Shown here piece after piece: positions 44,643 through 53,651 of a stretch of 64,000 bases of DNA. A model generated the notes under the pieces. That model did no database searches. It worked only from the letters and a program-made list of their open reading frames with translations, and was not told the DNA's origin. A program made the translations under genes and the position numbers. Numbering within the stretch: position 1 is the first letter of the stretch; each line of letters begins with the position of its first letter. Origin of the DNA: Cyclobacteriaceae bacterium (GTDB lineage Bacteria > Bacteroidota > Bacteroidia > Cytophagales > Cyclobacteriaceae); the NCBI GenBank assembly GCA_028281285.1, contig JANQKF010000013.1, positions 62,001 to 126,000 of the forward strand. Reading direction: 5' to 3'.

Positions 44643-45494
44643 CTATTTCTTCATCGATAGCGTCCAAACCGGAATCTTGGCGTGATTCACCAAATCCTCA
44701 GCTATACTACCGCTTAATAGATGAAGCAGCCCGGTTCTTCCATGAGTCGATAATGCAATCATGCAGGCACCTTGGTCTTCAGCAAAGTAGATGATTCCAT
44801 CTTCCTCAGTCGCATCATTGTAGATATGAGTGGAGTAATTCTCAAGGTGATACTTATTGACAAATTTGTCGAACTCCTCCTGTGTCTGCCTGTCGGTATG
44901 AAAATGATTCGGAGTATTCACTTTCAGCAATTTCAAATGAGCTCCTGTGATTTCTTGAAGTTTCTTCAACTCAGCGACTGTTCTGGTCTGATCTTCTACC
45001 AAATTTGTGGCAAACACAATACTGTCGATTTCATCAAGATTGGCCGGATGCTTAATAGTAATTACAGGACACTTAGAGTACCTCACCACCTTTTCAGTGT
45101 TGGAGCCGATCAGAATTTCTTCGATACCACTCGAGCCTTGAGTCCCCATCACAATAATATCTGCCGCAACGTCTGACACTGTTTTGGAAATACTATTAAA
45201 CGGATTACCAACCTGGATATCGGTGCTAACGTTAATCCCGTTGAATCGTTCATGGCCAACCAGTTCTGCCATATCATCTCTCCTCTTACGCATGTAAGCA
45301 GCTATGAATCGCTCATGCTCGGAGTTTACATAACCTACTTCACCGGTTGTATTAAAAGATCCCGTGGTGGCACCCTCGATGATATGTAATATCCTTAGTT
45401 CAGCATCATCAGTCTTTCGTGCAAGTTGCACCGCAAAGTTCAATGCGTTATCGGCTTGTTCTGAAAAATCGGTAGGAACTAATATGGTATTCAT
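44643..45494 (-). CDS. Universal stress protein, tandem UspA domains
   Basis: This 283-residue protein has two UspA modules. The first (about residues 1-150) has the start ILVPTDFSEQADNAL and the ATP-binding-type end MGTQGSSGIEEILIGSNTEK. The second (about 155-283) ends ALSTHGRTGLLHLLSGSIAE. Both retain the G-2x-G-9x-G(S/T) nucleotide-binding pattern. The role is stress resistance, often induced by oxygen limitation. It lies just downstream of the cbb3 cluster on the same strand. Confidence 0.9.
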   Translation of the reverse strand: MNTILVPTDFSEQADNALNFAVQLARKTDDAELRILHIIEGATTGSFNTTGEVGYVNSEHERFIAAYMRKRRDDMAELVGHERFNGINVSTDIQVGNPFNSISKTVSDVAADIIVMGTQGSSGIEEILIGSNTEKVVRYSKCPVITIKHPANLDEIDSIVFATNLVEDQTRTVAELKKLQEITGAHLKLLKVNTPNHFHTDRQTQEEFDKFVNKYHLENYSTHIYNDATEEDGIIYFAEDQGACMIALSTHGRTGLLHLLSGSIAEDLVNHAKIPVWTLSMKK

Positions 45495-45544
45495 GATATT
45501 TGTCTTTTAGGTTGATAATTAACTATTCAAGCCTTATTGGCCAC

Positions 45545-46285
45545 TTATTCGTCTTCCAATTCGGCAAACGAATCACGATCTATATTTACATTACACTCTA
45601 TAATTTCGTTGTTGTCGGTCAAGGCCGGGCTCAAGTACGGAATCCCGAGGTTAAGACCCCTGAGAACAAACAGAAGTCCTAATATCATGATAAATTTTGG
45701 AGTCAGCGATGATAATCTCCATTTGAATCGTTGACCTGCCACCCGCCCTACAACAGCCGCTGCAATCATCATGGGAAAGGTGCCCAGTCCAAATAAAATC
45801 ATATATAAAGCTCCACCTGACCAACTCCCCATTGATATGGCCGCAATAAGCGCGGCATATACCAGGCCACATGGCAAAAGTCCATTTATCATTCCCAGAT
45901 AGAAATGAGATCCAAGACCTTTTCGTGCAATTAACCTTCCCATCTTGGTCCTTACGAACAAAACAAGTTTGCCGAGTGGTCTGAATAGCGGTAATTCCGG
46001 AATCCTACCTCCAAACAGAAGTACCCCAACAATCAAGACCACACCGGCAACTATGGATAGCCATTGCTGAACACCAGCAAACGCCAACATTTCACCTGCA
46101 AAACCAACTACTACTCCTAGAATTGCATAGGTGATAATTCTTCCAATGTTGTAAACTAATTTCTTACCCAGCCACTGCCATCTCGCACTCCTATCATCTG
46201 GCAATGCCCAGACGATTGGTGCACACATACCCAGGCAGTGAACACTACCCAGTAAACCGACCACTATGGCTGTCGACAAAAGCAT
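45545..46285 (-). CDS. Sulfite exporter TauE/SafE-like membrane protein of the cco cluster
   Basis: This 246-residue protein has about six hydrophobic helices. It shows the HCLGMC motif (GLLGSVHCLGMCAPI) of the CcoS-cluster-associated TauE/SafE family (also called DsbD-like TauE/SafE). Proteins of this type lie at the end of cbb3 oxidase operons and are suspected to act in copper or cofactor delivery; the Cys pair is suggestive. Its start overlaps the FixH stop by 1 nt (TGATG). Confidence 0.82.
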   Translation of the reverse strand: MLLSTAIVVGLLGSVHCLGMCAPIVWALPDDRSARWQWLGKKLVYNIGRIITYAILGVVVGFAGEMLAFAGVQQWLSIVAGVVLIVGVLLFGGRIPELPLFRPLGKLVLFVRTKMGRLIARKGLGSHFYLGMINGLLPCGLVYAALIAAISMGSWSGGALYMILFGLGTFPMMIAAAVVGRVAGQRFKWRLSSLTPKFIMILGLLFVLRGLNLGIPYLSPALTDNNEIIECNVNIDRDSFAELEDE

Positions 46286-46725
46286 CAGAGCACTACATTT
46301 ATTTCTTCATAGAATTCTTTATCATCCGATCTCCAGTTGATCTTCACCTTCCATAGGCCTGAAGTGAACCCTTTAAGATCGATGACTTGTAAATTTTCCT
46401 TTCCGGGTAACATCAAAAATTCTTTGTCCAGCGAAGACTGAGAAGGCCTGAAAAACTGTATAGTACCTTCCTTGAATAACTCCCGAATCGATTGCGGATA
46501 AGTCAGTTTCGCAGAACGATCCTTCTTGTCAATTTCCAGTTTTAGCTTTTCTGCGAGTGCTCGCGTGTTTTTGATCCTATTAATCTGATCTTCGTAAGCC
46601 AACTCCTGTTCATAGTAATTATCGGCTACCAAACTAATATCCTGGTTCATCGAGATGTATACCATGGTAAAGATTACTCCTATGAAGACTACAAATGACA
46701 ATATGATTTTATATCCCCAACTCAT
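46285..46725 (-). CDS. ccoH: FixH/CcoH family cbb3 oxidase assembly protein
   Basis: This 146-residue protein has one N-terminal membrane helix (about residues 5-27) followed by NQDISLVADNYYEQELAYED, the hallmark region of FixH. A periplasmic beta domain follows, with TSGLWKVKINW. CcoH assists assembly and copper loading of cbb3 oxidase. It overlaps ccoG by 4 bp (ATGA) and the SafE-like gene by 1 nt. Confidence 0.88.
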   Translation of the reverse strand: MSWGYKIILSFVVFIGVIFTMVYISMNQDISLVADNYYEQELAYEDQINRIKNTRALAEKLKLEIDKKDRSAKLTYPQSIRELFKEGTIQFFRPSQSSLDKEFLMLPGKENLQVIDLKGFTSGLWKVKINWRSDDKEFYEEINVVL

Positions 46726-48140
46726 TTTGATATAGTTATTGGTCCAAGAAAATTTGATTTGATTTCATCGATCAACTGACCGTCAGAATAGAGCCCGAAT
46801 ACCAATTTTGTTTTGGTGCCTTCCACACGCTCAGGTGGCAGTTTAACAAAAAATACAGCATCCACTTTGCCCTTTCCGGGCACTTCAATTACTGCACCGC
46901 CAACTCTTTCAATACTTCCTTCCGGAGCATTTTCAAGTTTAAGTTCTAAGGTCTTTTGATCTGCGGTCTTGTTGATGAACTGTATATTATACAAGTTCTG
47001 TATCTGGCCATCATCAGTCTTTTGATAAAGCATTCCGGGCACTCTCAAAACAGTCGCCTCCACTTCCGCCCTTCCTGAGATAAATACTCCTAACAATACT
47101 AACATAATCGCCAATACGCCCGTATACCCCGCAACTCTAGGTGTAAATATCTTCTTTCGTCCTTCAGCAATTGCATTGTAGGAAGTTGGGCGAATCAATC
47201 CCGTAGGTTTACCCACCTTCAGCATGACCTCATCACAAGCATCAACACAAGCCGTGCAGTTTACACATTCCAACTGTGTACCATTCCGAATATCAATACC
47301 TGTCGGGCAAACGTGAACACACAATTTACAGTCAATACAATCTCCCTTTTCGGCCTGAACTTCCTTCTTACGCATCTTGCCCCTGGGCTCTCCACGTATC
47401 CAATCGTACATCACGGCCATCGAGTCCTTTACCAAAAGAACACCTTGTAACCGACCGTAAGGGCAAACCGCTATACATGCCTGCTCTCTAAAAAAAGCGA
47501 ATACTGCATAGAAAATAACACTGAAAGCAACCAGACCGAGAAAACCGGCCATGTGCTCAGAAGGTGACTGACTCACGATTTCCTTCACCTCGCCTATTCC
47601 TATTAGATAGGCCATTGCTACATGCCCAATAAGCACGGCTATAATGGCAAAAATACTGTGTTTCAAAAGGCGCTTCCTGATCTTAACACCATTCCATGGC
47701 ATCTTTTTCAGTTTGCGCTGTTGATTAGCATCACCATCTATCCAGTATTCCAGCTTGCGGAATACCATCTCCATAAATAAAGTCTGTGGACATGCCCAGC
47801 CACACCATACTCTTCCGAAGACTACCGTGAAGAGTATAACAAACACAAAAAATGTTATGAGCAGTAGCGCAAAAATGAAAAAATCCTGAGGCCAGAAGAC
47901 TTTTCCAAGTATGGAGAATTTTCTTTCAAATATGTTAAGTAATAAAAAAGGTTCGCCCTTAATAGTAATAAAGGGGCCCGCAAATAGAATTGAAAGGAGT
48001 ATCACAGAAACCCAGATTCGGGCTCTGTGATATCTTCCTTTCGGCTTTTTTGGATAGACCCATATCCGCTTGCCCTGGTCATCTACCGTGGCAATTGTAT
48101 CACGATATTCTTCATCATATTGGTACAGGTCTTCCATCAC
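46722..48140 (-). CDS. ccoG: Cytochrome c oxidase accessory protein CcoG (RdxA/FixG)
   Basis: This 472-residue polyferredoxin-type membrane protein has about five membrane helices. It contains CGWACPQTLFMEMVFRKLEYW, ACIAVCPYGRLQG, and the two 4Fe-4S clusters CIDCKLCVHVCPTG and CVNCTACVDACDE. A C-terminal periplasmic domain (about 370-472) completes the FixG architecture. CcoG reduces Cu(II) during cbb3 oxidase copper-centre assembly. It follows ccoP by 30 nt and overlaps ccoH. Confidence 0.95.
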   Translation of the reverse strand: MMEDLYQYDEEYRDTIATVDDQGKRIWVYPKKPKGRYHRARIWVSVILLSILFAGPFITIKGEPFLLLNIFERKFSILGKVFWPQDFFIFALLLITFFVFVILFTVVFGRVWCGWACPQTLFMEMVFRKLEYWIDGDANQQRKLKKMPWNGVKIRKRLLKHSIFAIIAVLIGHVAMAYLIGIGEVKEIVSQSPSEHMAGFLGLVAFSVIFYAVFAFFREQACIAVCPYGRLQGVLLVKDSMAVMYDWIRGEPRGKMRKKEVQAEKGDCIDCKLCVHVCPTGIDIRNGTQLECVNCTACVDACDEVMLKVGKPTGLIRPTSYNAIAEGRKKIFTPRVAGYTGVLAIMLVLLGVFISGRAEVEATVLRVPGMLYQKTDDGQIQNLYNIQFINKTADQKTLELKLENAPEGSIERVGGAVIEVPGKGKVDAVFFVKLPPERVEGTKTKLVFGLYSDGQLIDEIKSNFLGPITISK

Positions 48141-48170
48141 TCAACTTAACCTATCGCACTAGATTATTTC

Positions 48171-49082
48171 TTAGTCATTATTGACACTTGTAGTGTCTGA
48201 AGGCACTTCTTCAGGCACAAACAGGTCACCTTGGGCAGCCTTGGCTCCCGGAGGGTTGGTTCCTCTTAAGGTCATGATATAGGAGGAAACCTGACGCATC
48301 TTTTCAGGATTCAATAACGACTCCCATGAGATCATCCCCTTGTCCGGCACACCAAACTTCACCGTACTATAGATATCTTTCATGCTGCCGCCATGTAGCC
48401 AGTAATCATCCGTTAGATTAGGTCCCACTGACCCACCACCATCTACTTTATGGCATGGAGCACATTGACTATCGTAGATCTTCTTTCCTGCACCAAGATC
48501 ACCAGGATCGTCAGAAAAAGTGACAGTAGTTTCATCAAAGTCATAAGTTTGATCCCCTTGTCTTTGAAGCGCGGCTTCTTCTGCCCTGGCCATTTCAATT
48601 TCGTATTGCTCTTCCTGTAAAGGCGCTGTTTCGAATACATGGAAAACAAGAAGATAAATCACGGCATATACAATAGTGACATAAAATAGGCCCTTCCACC
48701 ACGGTGGCAAGTGATTATCCAGTTCTCTAATACCATCGTAGTCGTGATCGAGTAAAATCTCTCCCTCTTTTTCAATTGGCTTGAAGTCATTCCACTTCTG
48801 CCATAGTTTCGCCCAAAAACTGGGTTCAGCTTCATAGGCAGCCAACTGCTCTTCAGTCATATCGTTGCGCACGAAAGCTTTAAGGAGTTGAAGCACGTAA
48901 ATGGAAACCAGAAGCACTAAAAGCGCCACCGCAAATACCAATCCGACCATGGTATAAAAGATCATTTCCTGAGACCAGAATGTCCCATTAGTCGATTGTG
49001 CCGAAGCAGGCAATGCGATCAGCGAAAATAACGTCATCAACTTCAGTCTCCCAGGCGTTAAGAATTGTTTTAATGTCTTCAT
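48171..49082 (-). CDS. ccoP: cbb3 oxidase subunit CcoP (single haem c)
   Basis: This 303-residue protein has an N-terminal signal-like segment and two membrane helices (about residues 40-68 and 132-150), with the CcoP N-terminal region LDHDYDGIRELDNHLPPWW. The C-terminal cytochrome c domain has one haem site only, CAPCH (Cys207, Cys210, His211), and an axial Met candidate (DKGMISW). Canonical CcoP has two haem c sites; one is missing here. It passes electrons from cytochrome c to CcoO. It is separated by 2 nt from ccoQ. Confidence 0.93.
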   Translation of the reverse strand: MKTLKQFLTPGRLKLMTLFSLIALPASAQSTNGTFWSQEMIFYTMVGLVFAVALLVLLVSIYVLQLLKAFVRNDMTEEQLAAYEAEPSFWAKLWQKWNDFKPIEKEGEILLDHDYDGIRELDNHLPPWWKGLFYVTIVYAVIYLLVFHVFETAPLQEEQYEIEMARAEEAALQRQGDQTYDFDETTVTFSDDPGDLGAGKKIYDSQCAPCHKVDGGGSVGPNLTDDYWLHGGSMKDIYSTVKFGVPDKGMISWESLLNPEKMRQVSSYIMTLRGTNPPGAKAAQGDLFVPEEVPSDTTSVNND

Positions 49083-49084
49083 GA

Positions 49085-49288
49085 TCAGGAGTTTTTAATT
49101 TTATTGGTAAAACTGTTTTGCTCATCGATTCCATCGCGGAGCGGTAAATCTTCCATATGCTTGATATAGTCCTTTCTAATCCTTGTCACGTAAATAACCA
49201 AGCCAAGGAAGAACACGAAAAAGATGGTTAGCGAGATAATTGGCCAAATCGCCACGTTGTTAACTTGTTCGAAATAGTGCTTAAACAT
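49085..49288 (-). CDS. ccoQ: cbb3 oxidase small subunit CcoQ
   Basis: This 67-residue protein has one membrane helix (about residues 15-35) followed by a charged tail, as expected for CcoQ. Its identity rests largely on position between ccoNO (4 nt upstream) and ccoP (2 nt downstream). It is thought to stabilise the oxidase complex. Confidence 0.8.
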   Translation of the reverse strand: MFKHYFEQVNNVAIWPIISLTIFFVFFLGLVIYVTRIRKDYIKHMEDLPLRDGIDEQNSFTNKIKNS

Positions 49289-49292
49289 GATC

Positions 49293-51422
49293 TTATCGTT
49301 GAGCGGTTGGACTTACTTTAATATCTGTACCCAGGCGTTGGAGATAGGCGATCATCGCCACAATTTCAGCTTCCGGTGGTGTATCAAACCCATCGGCTGA
49401 TAGTCCACTTGCTATTTCTCTTGCCTGCTGCATCAAATCCTCATTGGCGGTAGTTTCATAACCTCTTTCATAAGGCACGCCAACTTTCCTCAGCGCATTA
49501 ATCTTTCCGGCTGTCTTGTCCAGGTTGATCGTTTGAGTATATAGCCAAGGATATGGTGGCATAATCGAACCCGGTGAAGTAATGGTGGGGTCGAGCATGT
49601 GCTGATAATGCCATGCATGATTGTACTTACCTCCGATTCGGTGTAGATCCGGACCAGTTCGTTTCGATCCCCATAAGAATGGATGATCATACACAAACTC
49701 TCCGGCTTTGGAGTACTCACCATTATATCGAACGGTCTCCGATCTGAACGGTCGAACCATTTGCGAGTGACAACTCACGCAGCCCTCCCTGATGTAAAGG
49801 TCTCTGCCGTGAAGCTCCAATGGTGTATAAGGTTCGACACTAGCAATAGTAGGCACATTCGACTTAATCAGGAATGTAGGAACCATCTCCACAATACCTC
49901 CAATCAGAATCGCCACCAAGACAAGCACTGTGAAGAATACCGGCTTACGCTCGAGTCGATTATGCCAATAACCACCAATGATATTCTTCTTCTCAAGCGC
50001 AGGTGCCTCGGCATCTTCATTGGCCATGAACGATCCTTGTTTCGCGGTTTTCACCAGGTTATAAGTCATCATAATGGCTCCAACCAGGTAAAGAAGTCCT
50101 CCTATCGCTCTCATCATATACATTGGTATAATCTGAGTAACAGTCTCGAGGAAGTTCGGATATTCAAGGAAGCCTTCAGCATTGAAGTCCTTCCACATTA
50201 AGCTCTGAGTGACACCAGCTGCATACATCGGCAGGGCGTAAACGATGATGCCTAATGTTCCAAGCCAGAAATGGACGTTGGCCAATTTGGTTGACCACAG
50301 CTTGGTACCCCACATTCGAGGAATTAACCAATAAAGAATTCCGAAGATCAGAAAGCCGTTCCATCCCAAACCTCCGATATGCACGTGAGCAATAATCCAA
50401 TCAGTGAAGTGGGCGATTGCATTAACGTTCTTTATCGAAAGTAGAGGACCTTCCAGTGTAGACATACCATAAGCGGTAACCGCTACAACCATAAACTTTA
50501 ACACCGGATCTTCACGGACCCTGTCCCACGCACCACGCAGAGTAAGCAATCCATTCAGCATACCCCCCCATGATGGAGCAATCAGCATTACTGAGAATAC
50601 CACTCCCAGTGATTGTGCCCAGTTAGGAAGAGAAGTATAAAGAAGGTGGTGCGGACCGGCCCAGATATAAATAAATATCAATGACCAAAAGTGTATGATC
50701 GAAAGTTTATAGGAATAAACCGGTCGATTAGCCGCTTTCGGAAGAAAGTAATACATGAGCCCGAGGAATGGAGTAGTAAGGAAGAATGCAACCGCATTGT
50801 GTCCGTACCACCATTGCACTAAGGCATCCTGAACCCCCGCATACCATGAATAACTTTTGAATAAGGTTACCGGCATTTCGAAGGAATTCACCACATGAAG
50901 AACAGCCACTGTCACGAACGTAGCTATGTAGAACCAGATGGCAACATACATGTGACGCTCTCTCCTTTTCAGGATTGTTCCAATCATGTTGATACCAAAT
51001 ACCACCCAAATCAAAGTGATGGCGATATCAATCGGCCATTCTAATTCTGCATATTCTTTCGAAGTGGTAATCCCCAATGGGAGCGTGATAGCCGCTGCGA
51101 CTATGATTAATTGCCAACCCCAGAAGTGAATCCAACTTAGCATGTCGCTGAACATTCGAGTTTTCAACAGTCGTTGCATCGAGTAGTACACTCCGGCAAA
51201 CATGGCGTTACCCACAAATGCAAAAATCACCGCATTGGTATGCAGTGGGCGAATTCTACCGAAAGTAGTGTACTGAAGTCCGAGGTTTAGCTCGGGTAAG
51301 AACAACTGTGTGGCGATGAGGAGACCCACGAGCATACCTACCAGCCCGAAGATCACCGTGGCGATAATAAAGTACTTAACAATTTTATTATCGTACTTGA
51401 ATTGCTGTATTTCCATAGTCAC
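49293..51422 (-). CDS. ccoNO: cbb3 oxidase CcoN-CcoO fusion
   Basis: This 709-residue protein fuses the haem-copper catalytic subunit and the monohaem subunit. Residues about 1-480 are CcoN with about 12 helices and the His ligands (RPLHTNAVIFAF, YGHNAVAFFLT, AGPHHLLYTSLPNW, IIAHVHIGGLGWNGF). Residues about 510-709 are CcoO, with a membrane helix and haem site CVSCHSQMVRPF near residue 550. Separate genes are usual in Proteobacteria; the fusion is known in Bacteroidota. It reduces O2 to water with proton pumping at low oxygen. It heads the unit ccoNO-Q-P-G-H-SafE. Confidence 0.95.
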   Translation of the reverse strand: MTMEIQQFKYDNKIVKYFIIATVIFGLVGMLVGLLIATQLFLPELNLGLQYTTFGRIRPLHTNAVIFAFVGNAMFAGVYYSMQRLLKTRMFSDMLSWIHFWGWQLIIVAAAITLPLGITTSKEYAELEWPIDIAITLIWVVFGINMIGTILKRRERHMYVAIWFYIATFVTVAVLHVVNSFEMPVTLFKSYSWYAGVQDALVQWWYGHNAVAFFLTTPFLGLMYYFLPKAANRPVYSYKLSIIHFWSLIFIYIWAGPHHLLYTSLPNWAQSLGVVFSVMLIAPSWGGMLNGLLTLRGAWDRVREDPVLKFMVVAVTAYGMSTLEGPLLSIKNVNAIAHFTDWIIAHVHIGGLGWNGFLIFGILYWLIPRMWGTKLWSTKLANVHFWLGTLGIIVYALPMYAAGVTQSLMWKDFNAEGFLEYPNFLETVTQIIPMYMMRAIGGLLYLVGAIMMTYNLVKTAKQGSFMANEDAEAPALEKKNIIGGYWHNRLERKPVFFTVLVLVAILIGGIVEMVPTFLIKSNVPTIASVEPYTPLELHGRDLYIREGCVSCHSQMVRPFRSETVRYNGEYSKAGEFVYDHPFLWGSKRTGPDLHRIGGKYNHAWHYQHMLDPTITSPGSIMPPYPWLYTQTINLDKTAGKINALRKVGVPYERGYETTANEDLMQQAREIASGLSADGFDTPPEAEIVAMIAYLQRLGTDIKVSPTAQR

Positions 51423-51432
51423 AGTGATGGTT

Positions 51433-51447
51433 AATCAATAATTGATT
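51433..51447. promoter_or_regulatory. 15-bp perfect palindrome upstream of ccoNO
   Basis: AATCAAT-A-ATTGATT ends 11 nt before the ATG. The one-base centre favours a protein-binding site rather than an RNA hairpin. The half-site recurs at 53577-53595. The arms are everted relative to the FNR consensus, so this is not a classical FNR box. Confidence 0.4.
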
Positions 51448-51530
51448 CGAAGGTACCTGCGACATGACCGTTTTTAGCTGATGCGGATTAGGCAAAAACC
51501 TGATTTATATCATGTTTTATATGGAACAAA

Positions 51531-51556
51531 AAAAAGCCGTCAAAAGACGGCTTTTT
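51531..51556 (-). terminator. Rho-independent terminator after the repeat-protein gene
   Basis: An 11-bp stem AAAAAGCCGTC / GACGGCTTTTT with an AAAA loop is followed on the minus strand by a T run. It separates the repeat-protein gene from the cco unit downstream. Confidence 0.85.
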
Positions 51557-51568
51557 GAGGTGTTTGCG

Positions 51569-51609
51569 TGAATTTATTTCAGCCTGCCTGCAGGCAAGTT
51601 CAGAATAAC
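51569..51609. repeat. Dispersed intergenic palindrome, family 2, copy 2 (extended form)
   Basis: On the minus strand it begins GTTATTCTGAACTTGCC, passes through a CTGCAG-centred palindrome, and ends GGCTGAAATAAATTCA. It shares the TGAA...TTTATTTCAG core with the copies at 17970 and 58185. Confidence 0.5.
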
Positions 51610-51618
51610 TTTGGTTTG

Positions 51619-53331
51619 CTAATTTCCTTTAACTATTGATATACCCCACAGCTCAGGGTTGCTCGGTGGATCGGCATTCCATCTACGATAAGAATGGGAC
51701 CCATCTGATTCGAAATAGATGCGATATCTACCCTTTTCCAGAGTAATTGTCTCATTAAATTCTCTATTCTTTCGCGCTCCACCGGCATGATCGGAATAGC
51801 GATAACGCATTTCCCAGACTGTTCTTCCGGTGTCCATATTGCGGATATAGCCATAGTCATACATATCGCCATCAGAGCCTTCTCCAATACCCAAAACTCT
51901 GACCTTTGTTTCCTCCTCCAACTCGAAGGTTTCTCTGAGACTTTCATCATTGCCTACCATGGTAATCTCAGCAATTACATTTTTGCTGGTATATCCACGT
52001 GGATCGAACTTGGACACCGCACTCATATCACGCTCATTGACCGCCCAAATGCTGATACCCCATAAATCTTCTTCGTATGGCCGAGCGGCATTCCAATCCC
52101 TATAGGAATGTGAATCATCACTGACATAGTACACGATATAGTCACCAGCCGGTAGTTTGATAGTCTCCTCAGCCATTCTATTCTTTTCTGCACCCCCGGC
52201 ATGATCATTACCCCAATCATCCATCTCCCACACTTTCTCACGGGTTTCAGCATTTATGATCCACCCATAGTCTACCATTCTATCTGATGCCTCCTCACCA
52301 AGGCAAAGCACGCGAACCTCAAGGTCCCTTGACAGCTTCATACCCTCAGATAGCAATTCATCATCACGCACCATTGTAAGAGCAACCAATGGCTTGGCAA
52401 TCTTCGGCTCTACGTAATCGACAATCTTGTTTTTATCTGATGCGGATGCTGCCCATACCGTTACCCCATAAAACTCCGGATCATCAGGTGGCATCGCATT
52501 CCATTCTCTATAAGAGTGTGAACCATCGGAGGAGTATCTTAGGACATAGCTTCCGGCTGGAAGTGAAATCTCGTCATTGAATACGATATTTTTGTTGGCA
52601 CCACCAGCATAGTTGGTATTTCGGTAGTCCATTTCGAACACTCTTTTTCGGGTAGCTGCGTCCTGTATCCAGACATAGTCAAAATTTTCCCTTCTTCTGC
52701 CCTCCCCCAGTGCATAAATCTTGAGTTTAGTTTCCCCGGTCAGCGTAAAGCCTTTTTCCTCGTCTTCATCTTCACCCATTCTCGTAAAGGAGATGATAGC
52801 ATCCTTATTCTTTGCGTTGATAAGGTCATTGATATTAACTTCATTCAGACCGTTGGATTCCACTTTGATAAAAAGCTCGTCAGCCATGGAACTTCTAAAT
52901 CGCCTGCGGCTTCTCGAGTTGAAGATTTGTCGCATCAGGTCTCCAAAACCATCGACATCCCAATTATCGCCCGAGATATTGGTGGGAGAACCGGTAAAGT
53001 AAAGTTCATAATTTCCTTTTTTGAGATCTACCTCATATGAATATTCGATCACTTCTTCGACATCTCTGAGATCTCTCATTTCTCTCTGATCGAGAAGATG
53101 CCAGGCCACTTCTCGTGTATCGGAATTGAGGATCCATCCATAGTAAACAATTCCCTGCCATTCATCACGGAAAACGCCTGCGGTTCCATCAATCTTAACT
53201 TTGCTATCCGAGGAGAGACTAAACCCGGTTCCATCAATTTCACGAGGATAAATATCCTTCAATTCGACCCTTTGACCAAAGGCCAACGCTGGCAACAAAA
53301 AGAGCAGCGCCATTAGTTTTGTGGTTTTCAT
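51619..53331 (-). CDS. Secreted protein with four tandem modules of unrecognised family
   Basis: From ATG 53331 the protein has 570 residues and a signal peptide ending ALAFGQ; an ATG 36 nt upstream is less likely. Three clear modules of about 115-125 residues share the order LGEG, DYGWI.N..TR..VWEM, HAGGA.KNR, a LPAGDYIVYY-type strand, DGSHSYR.WNA and a final WGISIWA. A fourth, degenerate module sits at the N-terminus (YYGWILNSDTREVAWHL). Lengths and strand pattern suggest beta-sandwich domains. The conserved His, Asp and Asn could bind metal or sugar. I do not recognise the family. It is followed by a strong terminator. Confidence 0.75.
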   Translation of the reverse strand: MKTTKLMALLFLLPALAFGQRVELKDIYPREIDGTGFSLSSDSKVKIDGTAGVFRDEWQGIVYYGWILNSDTREVAWHLLDQREMRDLRDVEEVIEYSYEVDLKKGNYELYFTGSPTNISGDNWDVDGFGDLMRQIFNSRSRRRFRSSMADELFIKVESNGLNEVNINDLINAKNKDAIISFTRMGEDEDEEKGFTLTGETKLKIYALGEGRRRENFDYVWIQDAATRKRVFEMDYRNTNYAGGANKNIVFNDEISLPAGSYVLRYSSDGSHSYREWNAMPPDDPEFYGVTVWAASASDKNKIVDYVEPKIAKPLVALTMVRDDELLSEGMKLSRDLEVRVLCLGEEASDRMVDYGWIINAETREKVWEMDDWGNDHAGGAEKNRMAEETIKLPAGDYIVYYVSDDSHSYRDWNAARPYEEDLWGISIWAVNERDMSAVSKFDPRGYTSKNVIAEITMVGNDESLRETFELEEETKVRVLGIGEGSDGDMYDYGYIRNMDTGRTVWEMRYRYSDHAGGARKNREFNETITLEKGRYRIYFESDGSHSYRRWNADPPSNPELWGISIVKGN

Positions 53332-53651
53332 AATTTGAGTTGATGATAATTGATAACTGCACCACAATTTTGATGCCTTTGATAAAATGTGCGCTTATTG
53401 CTTTTTCAGGGGTTTGACGTTTTTAGAAATTGACCAAAAACGGACAAAACTGTACCGTTTCAGCACAAAATGAGATAGACTAATTCTTGGCTTTCGTCCG
53501 AATCCGACCGGTCATTTGTGTCAAAAGAACATATTCGGACAATTCTCAATTGTACTGCGATTTACAAGTCGTTGATAATCAATAATCTATTGATTATTTA
53601 AGCTTCGGCATTACAGTTGCATATCAATTTTGCACAACAAAAACTCTTAAA
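53332..53651. other. Divergent intergenic gap with a perfect palindrome
   Basis: This gap separates the minus-strand repeat-protein gene from the plus-strand barrel gene. It contains a 10-bp-arm palindrome ATAATCAATA-ATC-TATTGATTAT at 53575-53597, about 55 nt before the barrel ATG. No small ORF or RNA gene was recognised. Confidence 0.5.

Noticed and set aside
51433-51447. FNR box upstream of ccoNO
   Set aside because: The half-sites are everted relative to TTGAT-N4-ATCAA, so the consensus is not met; recorded only as an unidentified palindrome.
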